From contig CAAEFF010000183.1 in the NCBI GenBank assembly GCA_900755085.1, forward strand, positions 1 through 64,000: DNA of 64,000 bases, read 5' to 3'. Below, one piece after another: positions 55,785 through 64,000 of the stretch (its first letter is position 1; the number at the start of each line of letters is the position of its first letter). Under the pieces are notes generated by a model, which was not told the DNA's origin, did no database searches, and was given only the letters and a program-made list of their open reading frames with translations. The DNA is from an uncultured Streptococcus sp. (GTDB taxonomy: Bacteria; Bacillota; Bacilli; Lactobacillales; Streptococcaceae). The position numbers and the translations under genes are program-made.

Positions 55785-56879
55785 TTATTCTTCCACTCTC
55801 ACTGGCACCCGACCCCAGATCTGCTCTTGCAATTGGGGATGGCCTAGTTGATAAACTTGATCCGCTTGCTGGGTCAAACTGTCCCAAGGTTCCTTTCCAA
55901 TCCGCGTTACCAAGTCCACTTGACCTTTTAGTGACTTGAGATGGGCCTGTCCTTTTTCAGTGAAGCCCAAGACATGGATAGCGGTCAGCAAGATTTCTTC
56001 TCTCGCCCCTACTAAGATATAAGTCAAAATGCGGCGCACACGCGCCTTGGTATAGCGCTTGGTTGCGACTTTCTCCACCAGGTCTTCCACAGAGCTAGCA
56101 CTTCGAATCGCATCCTTTATCCGATTGGCCAGTTCTTCATTGACTTGAAAAATCTGTGTCAGCTCCGGATGGGTTAGGATTTGATAACGAAGCAGTTGGT
56201 CATAATTTTCCCAAGACACCTGCGGAGCCGACTGAAAGAGTCGACTATTGGGCATGAATTTAGCGACAAAGTCCTGATCTTCCTTGTGTAGGCGTAGACT
56301 AGTCGCAGAAGCATAGGCCACTTCTTTTTCTTCTGAATGGTAGCCCGCACCTTGACGTCGGATGGGCTTGAGCGCAATCCCCTTCCCTGCACAAGCCTTG
56401 GCATAAGCCAAGCCCAGGATATGGTTGGGAGTATCCCCTGTGAACTCCACTCCAGCAAAGGTTTCCCACATTTTTTGGGTCTTCTGTGGATAGGATAAAT
56501 CGTCAGGAAGACTTCGCAGGAAAGCTTCCATTTCCGCCTCTTTCTCTGAATAAACTGTCGCAATCGCTTGGTAATCTAAGACTTCTTCTGTCCCAAAGGT
56601 CAATTGATCGATTCCCAGACAGGACAAGATCTCCACCGCACCCTTGGCAAAATGATCAGCCGACTGAACGGCAACAAGAAAAGGTAGCTCGACCACCAGG
56701 TCCGCTCCATTTTCCAAAGCCATCTGGGCCCGTGTCCACTTGTCTACAATGGCAGGCTCGCCACGTTGGACAAAATTGCCGGACATGGCAACAATCTTCA
56801 AGCCCTCTGCTTGTTCCAATAGGTACTTGTGTCCATTGTGAAAGGGATTAAATTCTGCAATAATACCTGTAACTGTCAT
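55785..56879 (-). CDS. tmcAL: tRNA(Met) cytidine acetate ligase TmcAL
   Basis: 364-residue protein of the YlbM family. An N-terminal nucleotidyltransferase domain with [17 protein letters not shown] (HxGH) precedes a C-terminal RNA-binding domain. It activates acetate with ATP to make N4-acetylcytidine at the wobble base of elongator tRNA-Met. It is the last gene of the operon, 6 bases after the methyltransferase gene. Confidence 0.92.
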   Translation of the reverse strand: MTVTGIIAEFNPFHNGHKYLLEQAEGLKIVAMSGNFVQRGEPAIVDKWTRAQMALENGADLVVELPFLVAVQSADHFAKGAVEILSCLGIDQLTFGTEEVLDYQAIATVYSEKEAEMEAFLRSLPDDLSYPQKTQKMWETFAGVEFTGDTPNHILGLAYAKACAGKGIALKPIRRQGAGYHSEEKEVAYASATSLRLHKEDQDFVAKFMPNSRLFQSAPQVSWENYDQLLRYQILTHPELTQIFQVNEELANRIKDAIRSASSVEDLVEKVATKRYTKARVRRILTYILVGAREEILLTAIHVLGFTEKGQAHLKSLKGQVDLVTRIGKEPWDSLTQQADQVYQLGHPQLQEQIWGRVPVRVEE

Positions 56880-56885
56880 ACTGTC

Positions 56886-57632
56886 CTACTTCTGTGCTAC
56901 GAAGAACCATCGTTTGCTGGTCTTTGTCGGCTCCTTATCTTCAAAGTCTGCATAGAGTTTAAAGGATTTAAAGCCAGCCTGCTCCAGCAAAATGTCATAG
57001 GTTAAAACTTCATAGGTGCGCTCCTCATGGACTTCATCGTGCCGACTAAAGCTGCCATCCTCCTCTTGGACAAAGAAAGTCAGCTCATGGACAATCGAGT
57101 GAGGGGCTTCATCCTCATAGGTATCCCAGAGCATGGCAAAGTCTTCTGCATTTTCATGATAAGAATAGCCTGGGAAAACCTCATCCGTCTGGTAGGTCGA
57201 ATGCACATCAAAGATAAAGACCCCGTCTTCATTAAGGGCATTGTAGACTTCTTTGAAGACATCTCCTACTTCTACCTCGTCCTGCATATAGCAGATGGAA
57301 TCCGAGTAGCAGGTCACGAAATCGTAGGTACCCACTTGCGACAGGTCCAGCATATTGCCCTCGATAAAATCAATCTTCTGCTTAGCTGAAGCCGCTCTTT
57401 TTTCAGCAATTTTCAGCATATCAGCACTCAAGTCTAATCCTGTTACGTCAAAGCCAGCTTGGGAAAAGCGGACAGACTGAATCCCTGTCCCACATGCCAA
57501 TTCCAGTAATTTTTTCTTATCTTTTGTCTTTGGGAGATGGCGGAGGGAAAAATCCGTCCACAAATCATACAGGCTGTCATCCATGACCGCATCATAGACT
57601 GCCGCAAAGGTTTCATAAGTCGCCATATTCAT
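56886..57632 (-). CDS. Class I SAM-dependent methyltransferase
   Basis: 248-residue methyltransferase with the SAM motif LLELACGTGIQSVRF (about 42-56), the LDLSADML acidic loop and a beta-rich C-terminal region. It is conserved between rsfS and tmcAL in streptococci. The substrate is unknown. ATG 57632 and 57626 are both possible; the ribosome site is weak for either. Confidence 0.85.
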   Translation of the reverse strand: MNMATYETFAAVYDAVMDDSLYDLWTDFSLRHLPKTKDKKKLLELACGTGIQSVRFSQAGFDVTGLDLSADMLKIAEKRAASAKQKIDFIEGNMLDLSQVGTYDFVTCYSDSICYMQDEVEVGDVFKEVYNALNEDGVFIFDVHSTYQTDEVFPGYSYHENAEDFAMLWDTYEDEAPHSIVHELTFFVQEEDGSFSRHDEVHEERTYEVLTYDILLEQAGFKSFKLYADFEDKEPTKTSKRWFFVAQK

Positions 57633-57667
57633 GATACCAAGTCCGCCCGTAATCCGATAGAAAATTA

Positions 57668-57788
57668 GGGGAGTGAGACAGAACGAGTTTTCTTAGAAAA
57701 TTCGGTCGTTGTCTCACCCCCGCAAGGCTGATTAGGTACTCTTCCGAGCTTAAAAAGCGAATGAAGAGTCCAATCAGCTACTGCGTCA
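57668..57788 (-). repeat. Diverged, inverted copy of the ~185-bp repeat family
   Basis: Read on the minus strand it starts GACGCAGTAGCTGATTGGAC (compare ATGCAGTGGTTGAGTGAGC in copies 1 and 2) and ends in a hairpin between GGGTGAGAC and GTCTCACTCCCC, matching GGTGGGAC and GTCCCACTCTC of the other copies. It lacks the left-end terminator hairpin. Confidence 0.55.
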
Positions 57789-57964
57789 AACAATAAATTT
57801 TATAGTTAACAATTTGACATAGCCCTATCTATTTTCCGAGAATTACAGGACGGGTTCAAATCCTTTCTAAGATAAAAAGAGCCTTAAAAGCAAAGAGAAA
57901 ATAGGAAACTTTCTGCCGTATCGTCAGCTACAAAGGACGTTCCTCTTTTTCTCACAGCTTTTAG

Positions 57965-57998
57965 CTCGTGTTCAGTTGACAAATTAACTAAACACGAG
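57965..57998 (-). other. Stem-loop in the rsfS-methyltransferase spacer
   Basis: CTCGTGTTCAGTT/AACTAAACACGAG, 12 of 13 paired. The 439-base spacer 57633-58071 contains only this, the repeat relic at 57668-57788 and the hairpin at 58034; no gene is seen. Confidence 0.6.
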
Positions 57999-58033
57999 GC
58001 CCTATCCTTTCTTTCCATAGAATTTCAATTTAA

Positions 58034-58065
58034 CCAACAAAACTCAGTTGCTACCAACTGAGTTT
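58034..58065 (-). terminator. Probable terminator after rsfS
   Basis: AAACTCAGTTG/CAACTGAGTTT perfect 11-pair stem with a four-base loop, followed by TGTTGGTT on the minus strand. The U-tract is short, so it may attenuate rather than stop transcription. Confidence 0.65.
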
Positions 58066-58071
58066 ACCTGC

Positions 58072-58425
58072 TTATGCTAAGGCTGCTGAAAGATCGACAG
58101 CACTTGCTTCGTGCCATAGCTTTTCTAGGTTATAGTGGGCACGCATTTCTTCTGAGAAGACATGGACCACTACACCACCTAAGTCAAGAAGGACCCAACC
58201 TCCTGCTGAGTCACCTTCGACGTGGCTGGCATTGCCACCAGCTTCAACGACTTTCTCGCGAATGTTTTCAGCGATTGCCTCCAACTGACGGCTGTTCATA
58301 GAGCTTGCGATGACAAAGTAATCTGTCACGCTAGTTAAGCTTTGGACATCCAAAGCGACAATGTCTTCTGCACGCTTTTCATCGGCAGCTTTAACAACAA
58401 GTTCAAGTAGTTCTTTTTCTTTCAT
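58072..58425 (-). CDS. rsfS: Ribosome silencing factor RsfS
   Basis: 117-residue RsfS/YbeB with the [20 protein letters not shown] core (about 68-87), where the conserved WVLLDYGDVVVH strand sits. It binds uL14 and blocks subunit joining in starvation. It lies 14 bases after the isochorismatase gene. Confidence 0.95.
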   Translation of the reverse strand: MKEKELLELVVKAADEKRAEDIVALDVQSLTSVTDYFVIASSMNSRQLEAIAENIREKVVEAGGNASHVEGDSAGGWVLLDLGGVVVHVFSEEMRAHYNLEKLWHEASAVDLSAALA

Positions 58426-58439
58426 TTAATCCTCTTTCC

Positions 58440-58940
58440 TTAAAAAATTGATTTGTAATCTAAGACATCCGCAAAACGTCCTGCCCAAATATTTTCATAA
58501 AATTCATTAAGCGTTTCTGCTGGGATATCCTCTCCATCAAAGGTTGTGACAGCTCCTTCTGGAATGACCAGCTTATAGCCGTATTCAAATCCCACTTTGA
58601 CGGATGTATCGACACAATATTCTGTCTGCATACCACACAGAACCAGTTGTTCAATTCCTTGTTGATCCAAGTATTCTTTTAATCCTGTCTCTTTAAATAT
58701 GCTATTGTATCGCTTCTGAAATACCTTTTCATTCTCCTGTCTTTTCAACAGTTGCGGTAACTGCCAATCTTCTGAAGTTAAAGCCTCTGGCGTTTCAATA
58801 TGCTGCATGTAGATGATTTCAAGCTGCTGTTTTCTAGCCTGTTCTTGTAAATAAGCAATCTTCTCTAAGAGCTTTTCTGTCTCAAAACCTGTCTCCACGA
58901 GGATGTTTTGAACATCAATAATGATTAAAGCTGTTTTCAC
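58440..58940 (-). CDS. Isochorismatase-like cysteine hydrolase
   Basis: 166-residue protein of the isochorismatase superfamily with the triad Asp9 (IIIDVQN), Lys76 and Cys109 (GMQTEYCVD). Members hydrolyse nicotinamide, isochorismate or other amides. Its position beside nadD is suggestive of nicotinamidase-like function, but the enzyme lacks a clear metal-binding DxHxxH of nicotinamidases, so the substrate stays open. It abuts yqeK with no gap. Confidence 0.88.
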   Translation of the reverse strand: MKTALIIIDVQNILVETGFETEKLLEKIAYLQEQARKQQLEIIYMQHIETPEALTSEDWQLPQLLKRQENEKVFQKRYNSIFKETGLKEYLDQQGIEQLVLCGMQTEYCVDTSVKVGFEYGYKLVIPEGAVTTFDGEDIPAETLNEFYENIWAGRFADVLDYKSIF

Positions 58941-59537
58941 TCACTGCTCCTCTTTCAAATACTTCACAAAGGCATTGTAGGTTTCAAGGGTTTGGGGATA
59001 AATCGGCAATCCTTGGTGAGCCAGGTGTTCGACTGTGCGAGCCGTCTCATAGGCCACGGCACGATCCAAGGAGACTTGAGCGATGTCACGCGCTTGCTCT
59101 ACCCCAGGGAAATCCCGATTGTGTTCAATATAATCTGCCACATAGACAATCTTGTCTAAAGTTGACATCTGTCCACTCCCCACTGTGTGAATCTCAATAC
59201 TGCGAAGAATGGCTGGATCTGTCAATCCGAGATCTTCTTGGATCTTATAAATCCCGACCATCCCATGCCAGACATTGTTGCCCCAGTTTTTTAATGCTGG
59301 ATCCAACTCATAACGATCGATCAGGTCTAGAAATTCCTGATCCGATAATTTCTTGGCATAGTCATGTAAGAGACCTGCTAGACCAGCCTGCTCTTCATCA
59401 GCCCCATAACGTTTGGCCAAGTCACGCGCAGCCTTCTCAACCCCTAAACAGTGGGTTAGCCGCTTTTCTGGCAGGATTTGACACATTTTTTCAAGCAAGA
59501 CCTCACGAGAAAAGCCAAGGTAATTTTCATAGATCAT
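58941..59537 (-). CDS. YqeK, HD-domain nucleotide phosphatase
   Basis: 198-residue HD hydrolase. The first metal histidine is in [12 protein letters not shown] (near 30), followed by LLHDYAKKL (HD) and the later HTVGS motif. YqeK homologues hydrolyse diadenosine tetraphosphate (Ap4A). It overlaps nadD by 4 bases (ATGA) and is almost always found beside it. Confidence 0.92.
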   Translation of the reverse strand: MIYENYLGFSREVLLEKMCQILPEKRLTHCLGVEKAARDLAKRYGADEEQAGLAGLLHDYAKKLSDQEFLDLIDRYELDPALKNWGNNVWHGMVGIYKIQEDLGLTDPAILRSIEIHTVGSGQMSTLDKIVYVADYIEHNRDFPGVEQARDIAQVSLDRAVAYETARTVEHLAHQGLPIYPQTLETYNAFVKYLKEEQ

Positions 59538-60166
59538 TGATACAATCCTTCTTTCTTGATGTAGTCCAAGACTGGTTTTGGCAACATAAAATTCGGCGTC
59601 CGGCCTTTGGCTACAAAATCACGCACCATACTAGAGGAGATGTCCATTAGAGGAACGTCCACCCAGATCACCGGATAAGAAGTCCCCGCCTTATAGCGTG
59701 GTCGCTGTACCCCGACAAATTGCACAATCTCCACCAATTCATCGATGCGGTGCCATTTGGGTAAATAATCCACCATATCTGCACCAATAATAAAGTAATA
59801 ATCTGTGTCTAGATCCCGTTCATTGAGCAAGAGCATGGTGTCGTAGGTATAGGAAATTCCTTTGCGTTCTAGCTCGATCGTCTCGATTTCCAGACCTTCA
59901 ATGCCTTCAATCGCTAATTCCAGCATCTTAAGGCGATGGTGCTCTGCAATCGTCCCCTTGGCATCGACATGCGGTGGTAAATACTCAGGCATCAAGAGCA
60001 CCTTATCTAACCCTAATTGTTGGCGCACTTGATCCGCAACGACCAAATGGGCATTGTGGACCGGATTGAAATTCCCACCCAAAATACCAACTTGTTTGCG
60101 TTTCTTGTTTTTGATCTCTGGCTCTAACTCTACCTTGGTAAAGGGAGTCAATAGTTCAATTGCCAT
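59534..60166 (-). CDS. nadD: Nicotinate-nucleotide adenylyltransferase
   Basis: 210-residue enzyme with [12 protein letters not shown] (about 30-41; HxAH in place of HxGH) and the C-terminal ISSSMVRDF (ISSSxxR) motif. It forms deamido-NAD from nicotinate mononucleotide and ATP. An approximately 20-residue N-terminal lead precedes the Rossmann fold, usual for streptococci. Confidence 0.95.
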   Translation of the reverse strand: MAIELLTPFTKVELEPEIKNKKRKQVGILGGNFNPVHNAHLVVADQVRQQLGLDKVLLMPEYLPPHVDAKGTIAEHHRLKMLELAIEGIEGLEIETIELERKGISYTYDTMLLLNERDLDTDYYFIIGADMVDYLPKWHRIDELVEIVQFVGVQRPRYKAGTSYPVIWVDVPLMDISSSMVRDFVAKGRTPNFMLPKPVLDYIKKEGLYQ

Positions 60167-60187
60167 AGGTTTGCTCTCCTCGATGTC

Positions 60188-60499
60188 TTAAATTTCTTTT
60201 ACCTTCGCTGAAATTTTACGATTTTCTTTTTTACTCGATTGTTTGAACAAGATGAGAATCCGACCAATCTTTTGGACCGTTTCCACACCGATTTCTTCTT
60301 CCAAGATTTCTGCTACTTCATGGATATTCTCATCCGTATTTTGAAGAAGGGTCACCTTGATCAGTTCGCGCGCATCAAGCGCTTGACGCACACTGGTTTT
60401 GATTTGGTCATTAAGCCCATTTTTCCCAATTTGGATAATGGGTTTGAGACTATGGGCTTGGCTATTGAGGAAAGCCCGTTGTTTGGATGTTAATGTCAT
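60188..60499 (-). CDS. yhbY: YhbY, CRM-domain ribosome-assembly protein
   Basis: 103-residue CRM-domain protein with the GKNGLNDQIKTSVRQALDARELIKV segment that carries the GxxG RNA-binding loop (about 27-30). It associates with pre-50S particles. It sits between yqeH and nadD as in other Firmicutes, but with an enlarged spacer to yqeH. Confidence 0.93.
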   Translation of the reverse strand: MTLTSKQRAFLNSQAHSLKPIIQIGKNGLNDQIKTSVRQALDARELIKVTLLQNTDENIHEVAEILEEEIGVETVQKIGRILILFKQSSKKENRKISAKVKEI

Positions 60500-60556
60500 G
60501 CTTTTACTTCCTTATTTTTTGATCGTTATGTTAAGTGGTGGGGACGGTCGAAACTA

Positions 60557-60651
60557 ATTTTTCAAAGATCTCATCTTTGAAAAATAGATTTCCTTACCTC
60601 AAAATGGAGCCTTGGTCTCCATTTTGCCCTTGCCAATCGATCGATTGGCAA
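60557..60651 (-). other. Array of perfect palindromes between yqeH and yhbY
   Basis: The 225-base spacer 60500-60724 holds no gene. It contains three consecutive perfect stems: ATTTTTCAAAGAT/ATCTTTGAAAAAT (60557-60585, loop 3), AAAATGGAG/CTCCATTTT (60601-60625, loop 7) and a 22-base loopless palindrome (60630-60651, TTGCCAATCGA plus its complement). None has a clear U-tract. It may be a decayed mobile or processing element. Confidence 0.75.
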
Positions 60652-60724
60652 CTACACCACGGCAATAACGATCCCTATTTGAGCTCACTTCGTTCGCTCT
60701 TCAATTTCATTCTATTTCATATTT

Positions 60725-61831
60725 TTAAATAATAGCTTTGCGGGTGACGACGGCGACGCCTTCTGGTGCCCACACAGCTACTTTTGCTTCCCCATTGACG
60801 CGGATCCAGCCGAGTCCTGAGATGACGAGGTCTGTCTTGTCCTTAATCGTGAATACATGCTCAACCAAAGACGGAAAATCTTCTTTTTCCTTGCTATTAG
60901 GGGGAGTTAATAAGCTACCTACATGCTTATCATAAAAGGCCGTCGCTCCTTCGAGTTTGGTCCGATGAAGCTTGAGTTCGTTATCAAAGAAGGCGGTGAA
61001 ACCTTGCTTTTCTCCCTTGATAAAGTCAAAGCGTCCCAAGCCGCCCAAGAAGAGGGTTTGTTCTGGATTGAGCTGGTAGGTCTTGGGCTTGATTTCCTTT
61101 TTAGGGCTGACATACTTGAGGTTTTTCGCCGTCAAGTAGTGGGCCATCTGGTGGCGATGGATAATCCCAGGTGTATCGTAGATGTAGGATCCATCGTCCA
61201 GTGGGATTTCGATCTTGTCCAGTGTTGTCCCTGGGAAGCGAGAAGTCGTAATGATATCCTTGTCCCCTGTGATTTCTTGGATGATCGCATTAATGAGGGT
61301 CGATTTCCCAACGTTGGTCACACCTACCACATAGACATCACGTCCCTTACGGTGCTGCTCAATTTTTTCCATCAAATCCTTGATAGCACTCTTGTTTTGG
61401 GCAGAGGTGAGGACCACATCGACAGGACGCATGCCTTCTTCGTGGGCTCGCTCCATCAACCAATGGGTCACCTTGCTATCCTTGACAGACTTGGGCAAGA
61501 TATCCTTTTTATTTCCGACCAAAAGCACATCATTTCCTGCTACAAAACGGGGTAAGCCGGGAATGACGGAGCCATTAAAGTCAAAAATATCGACTACATT
61601 GACCACAAGAGCATCACTATCTCCTACCTCGTGTAGCAATGTCAGGAAATCATCATCTGTCAGATGCACATCTGTGATTTCATTGTAGTGACGAAGACGG
61701 AAACAGCGTTGGCAATAAACTTCGCCTGTTTCCAAGCCCTTTTCAAGAGCTGATTGGGGAGTATAGCCTAGCCCCTCTTTGTTTTCTGTCTGAATGGGGG
61801 CTCCACAGCCAATACAGAATAATTCTTCCAT
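60725..61831 (-). CDS. yqeH: YqeH circularly permuted GTPase
   Basis: 368-residue GTPase. An N-terminal zinc finger (CIGCG..CQRCF, about 6-42) precedes the permuted G-motifs in order G4 (GNKKD), G5, G1 (GVTNVGKSTL), G3 (DTPG) and a C-terminal RNA-binding domain. It is needed for 30S assembly. It starts 2 bases after yqeG. Confidence 0.96.
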   Translation of the reverse strand: MEELFCIGCGAPIQTENKEGLGYTPQSALEKGLETGEVYCQRCFRLRHYNEITDVHLTDDDFLTLLHEVGDSDALVVNVVDIFDFNGSVIPGLPRFVAGNDVLLVGNKKDILPKSVKDSKVTHWLMERAHEEGMRPVDVVLTSAQNKSAIKDLMEKIEQHRKGRDVYVVGVTNVGKSTLINAIIQEITGDKDIITTSRFPGTTLDKIEIPLDDGSYIYDTPGIIHRHQMAHYLTAKNLKYVSPKKEIKPKTYQLNPEQTLFLGGLGRFDFIKGEKQGFTAFFDNELKLHRTKLEGATAFYDKHVGSLLTPPNSKEKEDFPSLVEHVFTIKDKTDLVISGLGWIRVNGEAKVAVWAPEGVAVVTRKAII

Positions 61832-61833
61832 TC

Positions 61834-62361
61834 TTAAATTCCTTTTTTGTATACAATCGGACCATATTTTTCGGCCATTTGCTTCATGACACGGCGTTCA
61901 CGCGCCCGGTTGATCTGCGTCTTGATGGAGTCATGCTCGACCAAAGGCTTGACCAAAATCGAACGAATGCCTGCACGATGGGCAGCCCGGATATCCGTCA
62001 TCAGTTGATCCCCGACCATGACCACTTCATTTTTTTCATAGTGGAAACGTTTGAGAGCTCGATCAATCCCAAAAGTAAAAGGCTTGAGCGACCAAGCTTC
62101 ATAATCAATATCAAATTTCTCAACCGCACGTTTGACCCGTTTGGGACTATTATTAGACACCACGATAACCCGAATCCCACCATCACGAAGGTCATGCAAC
62201 CACTGGCGCATCTCAGGAGTTCCATCCGGATTATTCCATGCAATCAAGGTGTTATCCAAATCCACAAGGACCGCCTTGATGCCCTGTTTTTTCAAGTCTG
62301 CAACGGTGAGATCATAGGCTGCTTCCACCGCAAAATCTGGTTTGTAATTTTCGATTGACAC
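61834..62361 (-). CDS. YqeG HAD-IIIA phosphatase
   Basis: 175-residue HAD phosphatase with motif I DLDNTL (near 38), SNNS motif II and the GDQLMTD motif III. Its substrate may be a phosphatidylglycerol-phosphate-type or nucleotide phosphate; the YqeG family is annotated both ways. GTG 62361 is chosen (GGAG at 6 bases; protein begins with Ser-Ile-Glu-Asn-Tyr after the initiator), over a TTG at 62373. It leads the yqeG-to-tmcAL operon. Confidence 0.9.
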   Translation of the reverse strand: MSIENYKPDFAVEAAYDLTVADLKKQGIKAVLVDLDNTLIAWNNPDGTPEMRQWLHDLRDGGIRVIVVSNNSPKRVKRAVEKFDIDYEAWSLKPFTFGIDRALKRFHYEKNEVVMVGDQLMTDIRAAHRAGIRSILVKPLVEHDSIKTQINRARERRVMKQMAEKYGPIVYKKGI

Positions 62362-62390
62362 GTTTTTCTCCAAACATTCGTATTCTCCCC

Positions 62391-62399
62391 ATTATAGCA
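62391..62399 (-). promoter_or_regulatory. Extended -10 promoter of the yqeG-tmcAL operon
   Basis: TGC-TATAAT on the minus strand, 30 bases before the GTG start of yqeG. Confidence 0.55.
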
Positions 62400-62488
62400 T
62401 AAAATAGGCTTTTTAGCACGGATGACTTGATCTCAGAGGAGAGATCTACTCATAAACAAATGGAGAAGGTCTTCGTTACTTTTTTAGA

Positions 62489-62514
62489 CAAAAAAACTTT
62501 CCAAAATGGAAAGT
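62489..62514 (-). terminator. Terminator of the 225-residue membrane-protein gene
   Basis: ACTTTCC/GGAAAGT seven-pair stem, five-base loop, U7 on the minus strand. Confidence 0.8.
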
Positions 62515-62555
62515 AATGAGGTTAGAGTAGAGAGCAGTTTCATTCACAAGCCGTA

Positions 62556-63233
62556 CTATTCTCCATTCTTTTCTTCCTCCGAGTTCTTTAAATATAGAAA
62601 TTGAAGGTCGCTAACAATACTAGAAGTACCTACTTTTTCACCTCTTTTTATATGAAGTACTTTAGAGAACTTCTGAAAATCTTGTTCTTCGGCATCTGGA
62701 GCAATACGAATATCCACAGATTGCCATCTACCATTTTTTTCTTTATATCCAATTAAAGCAATCAGAAAATGATCCCCTACCTTCTGTTGACGTGATAGCA
62801 ACATGGATGGTTTTCCAAACAGCGCATCATAATACGTTGGATTAGATACTGCGAATAGGATAATATCTTGTCTTTTTAATTTTCCATCAACACTGGCTAT
62901 GGGAATTTTATCAATATTCTCAATCATAGGTAAAACGTTGTCACGTTTTAACCCTTCAAAACTCCATTCAGTGTTATAATCTGATTTCGGATTCATAATT
63001 TTATCATAACTGTATAGATACTCCGCTCCCATACTAAGAAAGAATAAGAAAAAAGGAATACAAGTAACAATCAGGACGCGTTTTTTATTCCCTGCTAAGA
63101 GATCAAACATGACATAACTGAAAAAAATTAATAACCCCCAGGAAAGTGTATTTTGATTGACGAAAGTATCTCGTACATTACTAAGAGCTATTTCCCATAA
63201 TTTCTGATGGTATAAGTTTATATATTCTTCCAC
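62556..63233 (-). CDS. Unrecognised membrane protein, 225 aa
   Basis: Two or three membrane segments in the N-terminal third (about 29-48 and 53-71) are followed by a soluble C-terminal domain (about 75-225) predicted outside or inside depending on topology, with no motif I can name. The gene is noticeably more AT-rich than its neighbours, with ATT, AAA and TTT prominent. It is monocistronic with its own terminator and lies at an otherwise conserved boundary, so recent acquisition is possible. No function is claimed. Confidence 0.7.
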   Translation of the reverse strand: MEEYINLYHQKLWEIALSNVRDTFVNQNTLSWGLLIFFSYVMFDLLAGNKKRVLIVTCIPFFLFFLSMGAEYLYSYDKIMNPKSDYNTEWSFEGLKRDNVLPMIENIDKIPIASVDGKLKRQDIILFAVSNPTYYDALFGKPSMLLSRQQKVGDHFLIALIGYKEKNGRWQSVDIRIAPDAEEQDFQKFSKVLHIKRGEKVGTSSIVSDLQFLYLKNSEEEKNGE

Positions 63234-63326
63234 TACAGCCTCCCTGAATACCTAGTATACTTATTTGATCCTTAATTACATCATTATACCATCTTTTAAA
63301 ACTTTCATCACCTTCATCACCAGAGC

Positions 63327-63354
63327 TTACAAATAGACAAAAAAATGGTATAGT
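63327..63354 (+). promoter_or_regulatory. Promoter of the TVP38/TMEM64 gene
   Basis: TTACAA (63327-63332), 16-base spacer ending TGG, TATAGT (63349-63354). Confidence 0.65.
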
Positions 63355-63380
63355 AGAAGAAAAAAATACACGGAAGAGTT

Positions 63381-64000
63381 ATGATAACAAAAGAAAAAAA
63401 ATTGAGGGAGGTCTCACCTCTTCTCCAGCGCATCATTAATTGGTCATCCATCATTGGGGCTCTTGGGACCTTGGCCTTTTGTATCTGGGCCTACTTTTCT
63501 GGAATCCTTCAATCCAAAGAAACCTTGTCAGCTTTTATTCTCCAAGCTGGAATCTTCGGACCACCTCTCTTTATCTTTCTTCAGATCCTCCAGACAGTGG
63601 TGCCTATTATTCCTGGCGCTCTAACATCTGTCGCTGGTGTCTTTATCTATGGCCACATCATTGGGACCATCTATAACTACATCGGCATCGTCATTGGCTG
63701 TGCCATCATCTTCCATCTCGCCAGAATGTACGGGCCCAAGTTCGTCCAATCCATGGTCAGTCAGAAAACCTACGACAAGTACATTGGCTGGCTCAATGAA
63801 GGCAAGCGGTTTGATCGTTTCTTCATCTTCATGATGATTTGGCCAATTAGCCCCGCCGACTTCATCTGTATGCTGGCAGGTCTGACCAATATGACCTTCA
63901 AACGCTACATGACCATCATCATCCTCTGCAAACCCATCACCCTCGTCATCTACACCTACGGCCTAACCTATATCATCGATTATTTCTGGAAAATGGTCTA
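63381..64000 (+). CDS. TVP38/TMEM64 family membrane protein, 3' end outside window
   Basis: The first 206 codons of a reading frame that leaves the right edge. It begins MITKEKKLREVS with GGAAGAG 5 bases upstream. Membrane helices are at about 20-40, 55-75, 80-110 and 155-205. The VTT-domain signature (VPIIPGALTSVAGVFIYG, then FxxxxxWPISPADF) marks the SNARE-associated/VTT family, probably lipid scramblases or undecaprenyl-phosphate-handling proteins. The role in streptococci is unknown. Confidence 0.85.
   Translation, partial: MITKEKKLREVSPLLQRIINWSSIIGALGTLAFCIWAYFSGILQSKETLSAFILQAGIFGPPLFIFLQILQTVVPIIPGALTSVAGVFIYGHIIGTIYNYIGIVIGCAIIFHLARMYGPKFVQSMVSQKTYDKYIGWLNEGKRFDRFFIFMMIWPISPADFICMLAGLTNMTFKRYMTIIILCKPITLVIYTYGLTYIIDYFWKMV

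Noticed and set aside
57846..57866. GGTTCAAATCC, resembling a tRNA T-arm
   Set aside because: The flanking bases do not pair into a five-base T-stem, and no anticodon arm or acceptor stem lies upstream on either strand.

Overview
This window is ordinary chromosomal DNA of a low-GC Gram-positive bacterium, almost certainly a viridans-group Streptococcus (sanguinis/parasanguinis/mitis side). The evidence is the streptococcal gene orders: perR-hup-degV; xseA-xseB-ispA-tlyA-argR-recN; murD-murG-divIB-ftsA-ftsZ-yggS-sepF-yggT-ylmH-divIVA-ileS; yqeG-yqeH-yhbY-nadD-yqeK-rsfS-tmcAL; and ccdA/tlpA/msrAB beside a YesM-like two-component system. Strong Shine-Dalgarno sites and TGn-TATAAT extended -10 promoters fit the same assignment. 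The species cannot be fixed from the sequence alone. There are no rRNA or tRNA genes, CRISPR arrays, prophages or intact insertion sequences.

Layout. 1-2.8 kb: truncated perR, a tiny membrane protein, HU, a DegV fatty-acid-binding protein and a metallophosphatase. 2.8-8.2 kb: one tight leftward operon xseA-xseB-ispA-tlyA-argR-recN with overlapping genes. 8.5-14.3 kb: a fructan/sucrose uptake and hydrolysis operon (LacI regulator, lipoprotein, two ABC permeases, cytoplasmic GH32) with an unusually readable promoter. 14.3-17.3 kb: nnrD, a HAD phosphatase, folD and a DUF1797 protein. 17.4-20.9 kb (rightward): CtsR-controlled clpE, a Nudix hydrolase and a DUF1827 protein. 20.9-33.6 kb: the division and cell-wall cluster, ending in T-box-controlled ileS. 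33.7-36.8 kb: a DUF3165 protein, typA and an RsuA-type pseudouridine synthase. 36.9-42.1 kb: a rhodanese-like protein without its cysteine, yqgQ, a competence prepilin peptidase, a solitary trpB under a Trp T-box, a VanZ-like protein, rlmN and yutD. 42.2-47.8 kb: an extracytoplasmic thiol/methionine-repair cluster (ccdA, a Met-rich lipoprotein, tlpA, msrAB, response regulator, histidine kinase). 48-51.2 kb: sepM-like protease, coaD, rsmD, asnA. 51.3-54.1 kb: an SOS-type cassette (HdiR-like repressor, Y-family polymerase, two small genes). 54.1-62.4 kb: yebC, the yefM-yoeB toxin-antitoxin pair, and the yqeG-to-tmcAL housekeeping operon interrupted by hairpin-rich spacers. 62.5-64 kb: an unrecognised membrane protein and a truncated TVP38/TMEM64-family gene.

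How it fits together. Most genes are core housekeeping. The accessory layer is the fructan operon, the SOS cassette, the toxin-antitoxin pair, interspersed ~185-bp repeats, and remnants (solitary trpB, a gene-tail fragment at 8.3-8.4 kb). The most unusual items are a surface lipoprotein with 15 methionines in 87 mature residues, lying among the genes that reduce oxidised methionine; the solitary trpB under its own T-box; three genes whose promoters sit so close to the start codon that a leaderless or near-leaderless mRNA is predicted; and a repeat family with hairpins at both ends.
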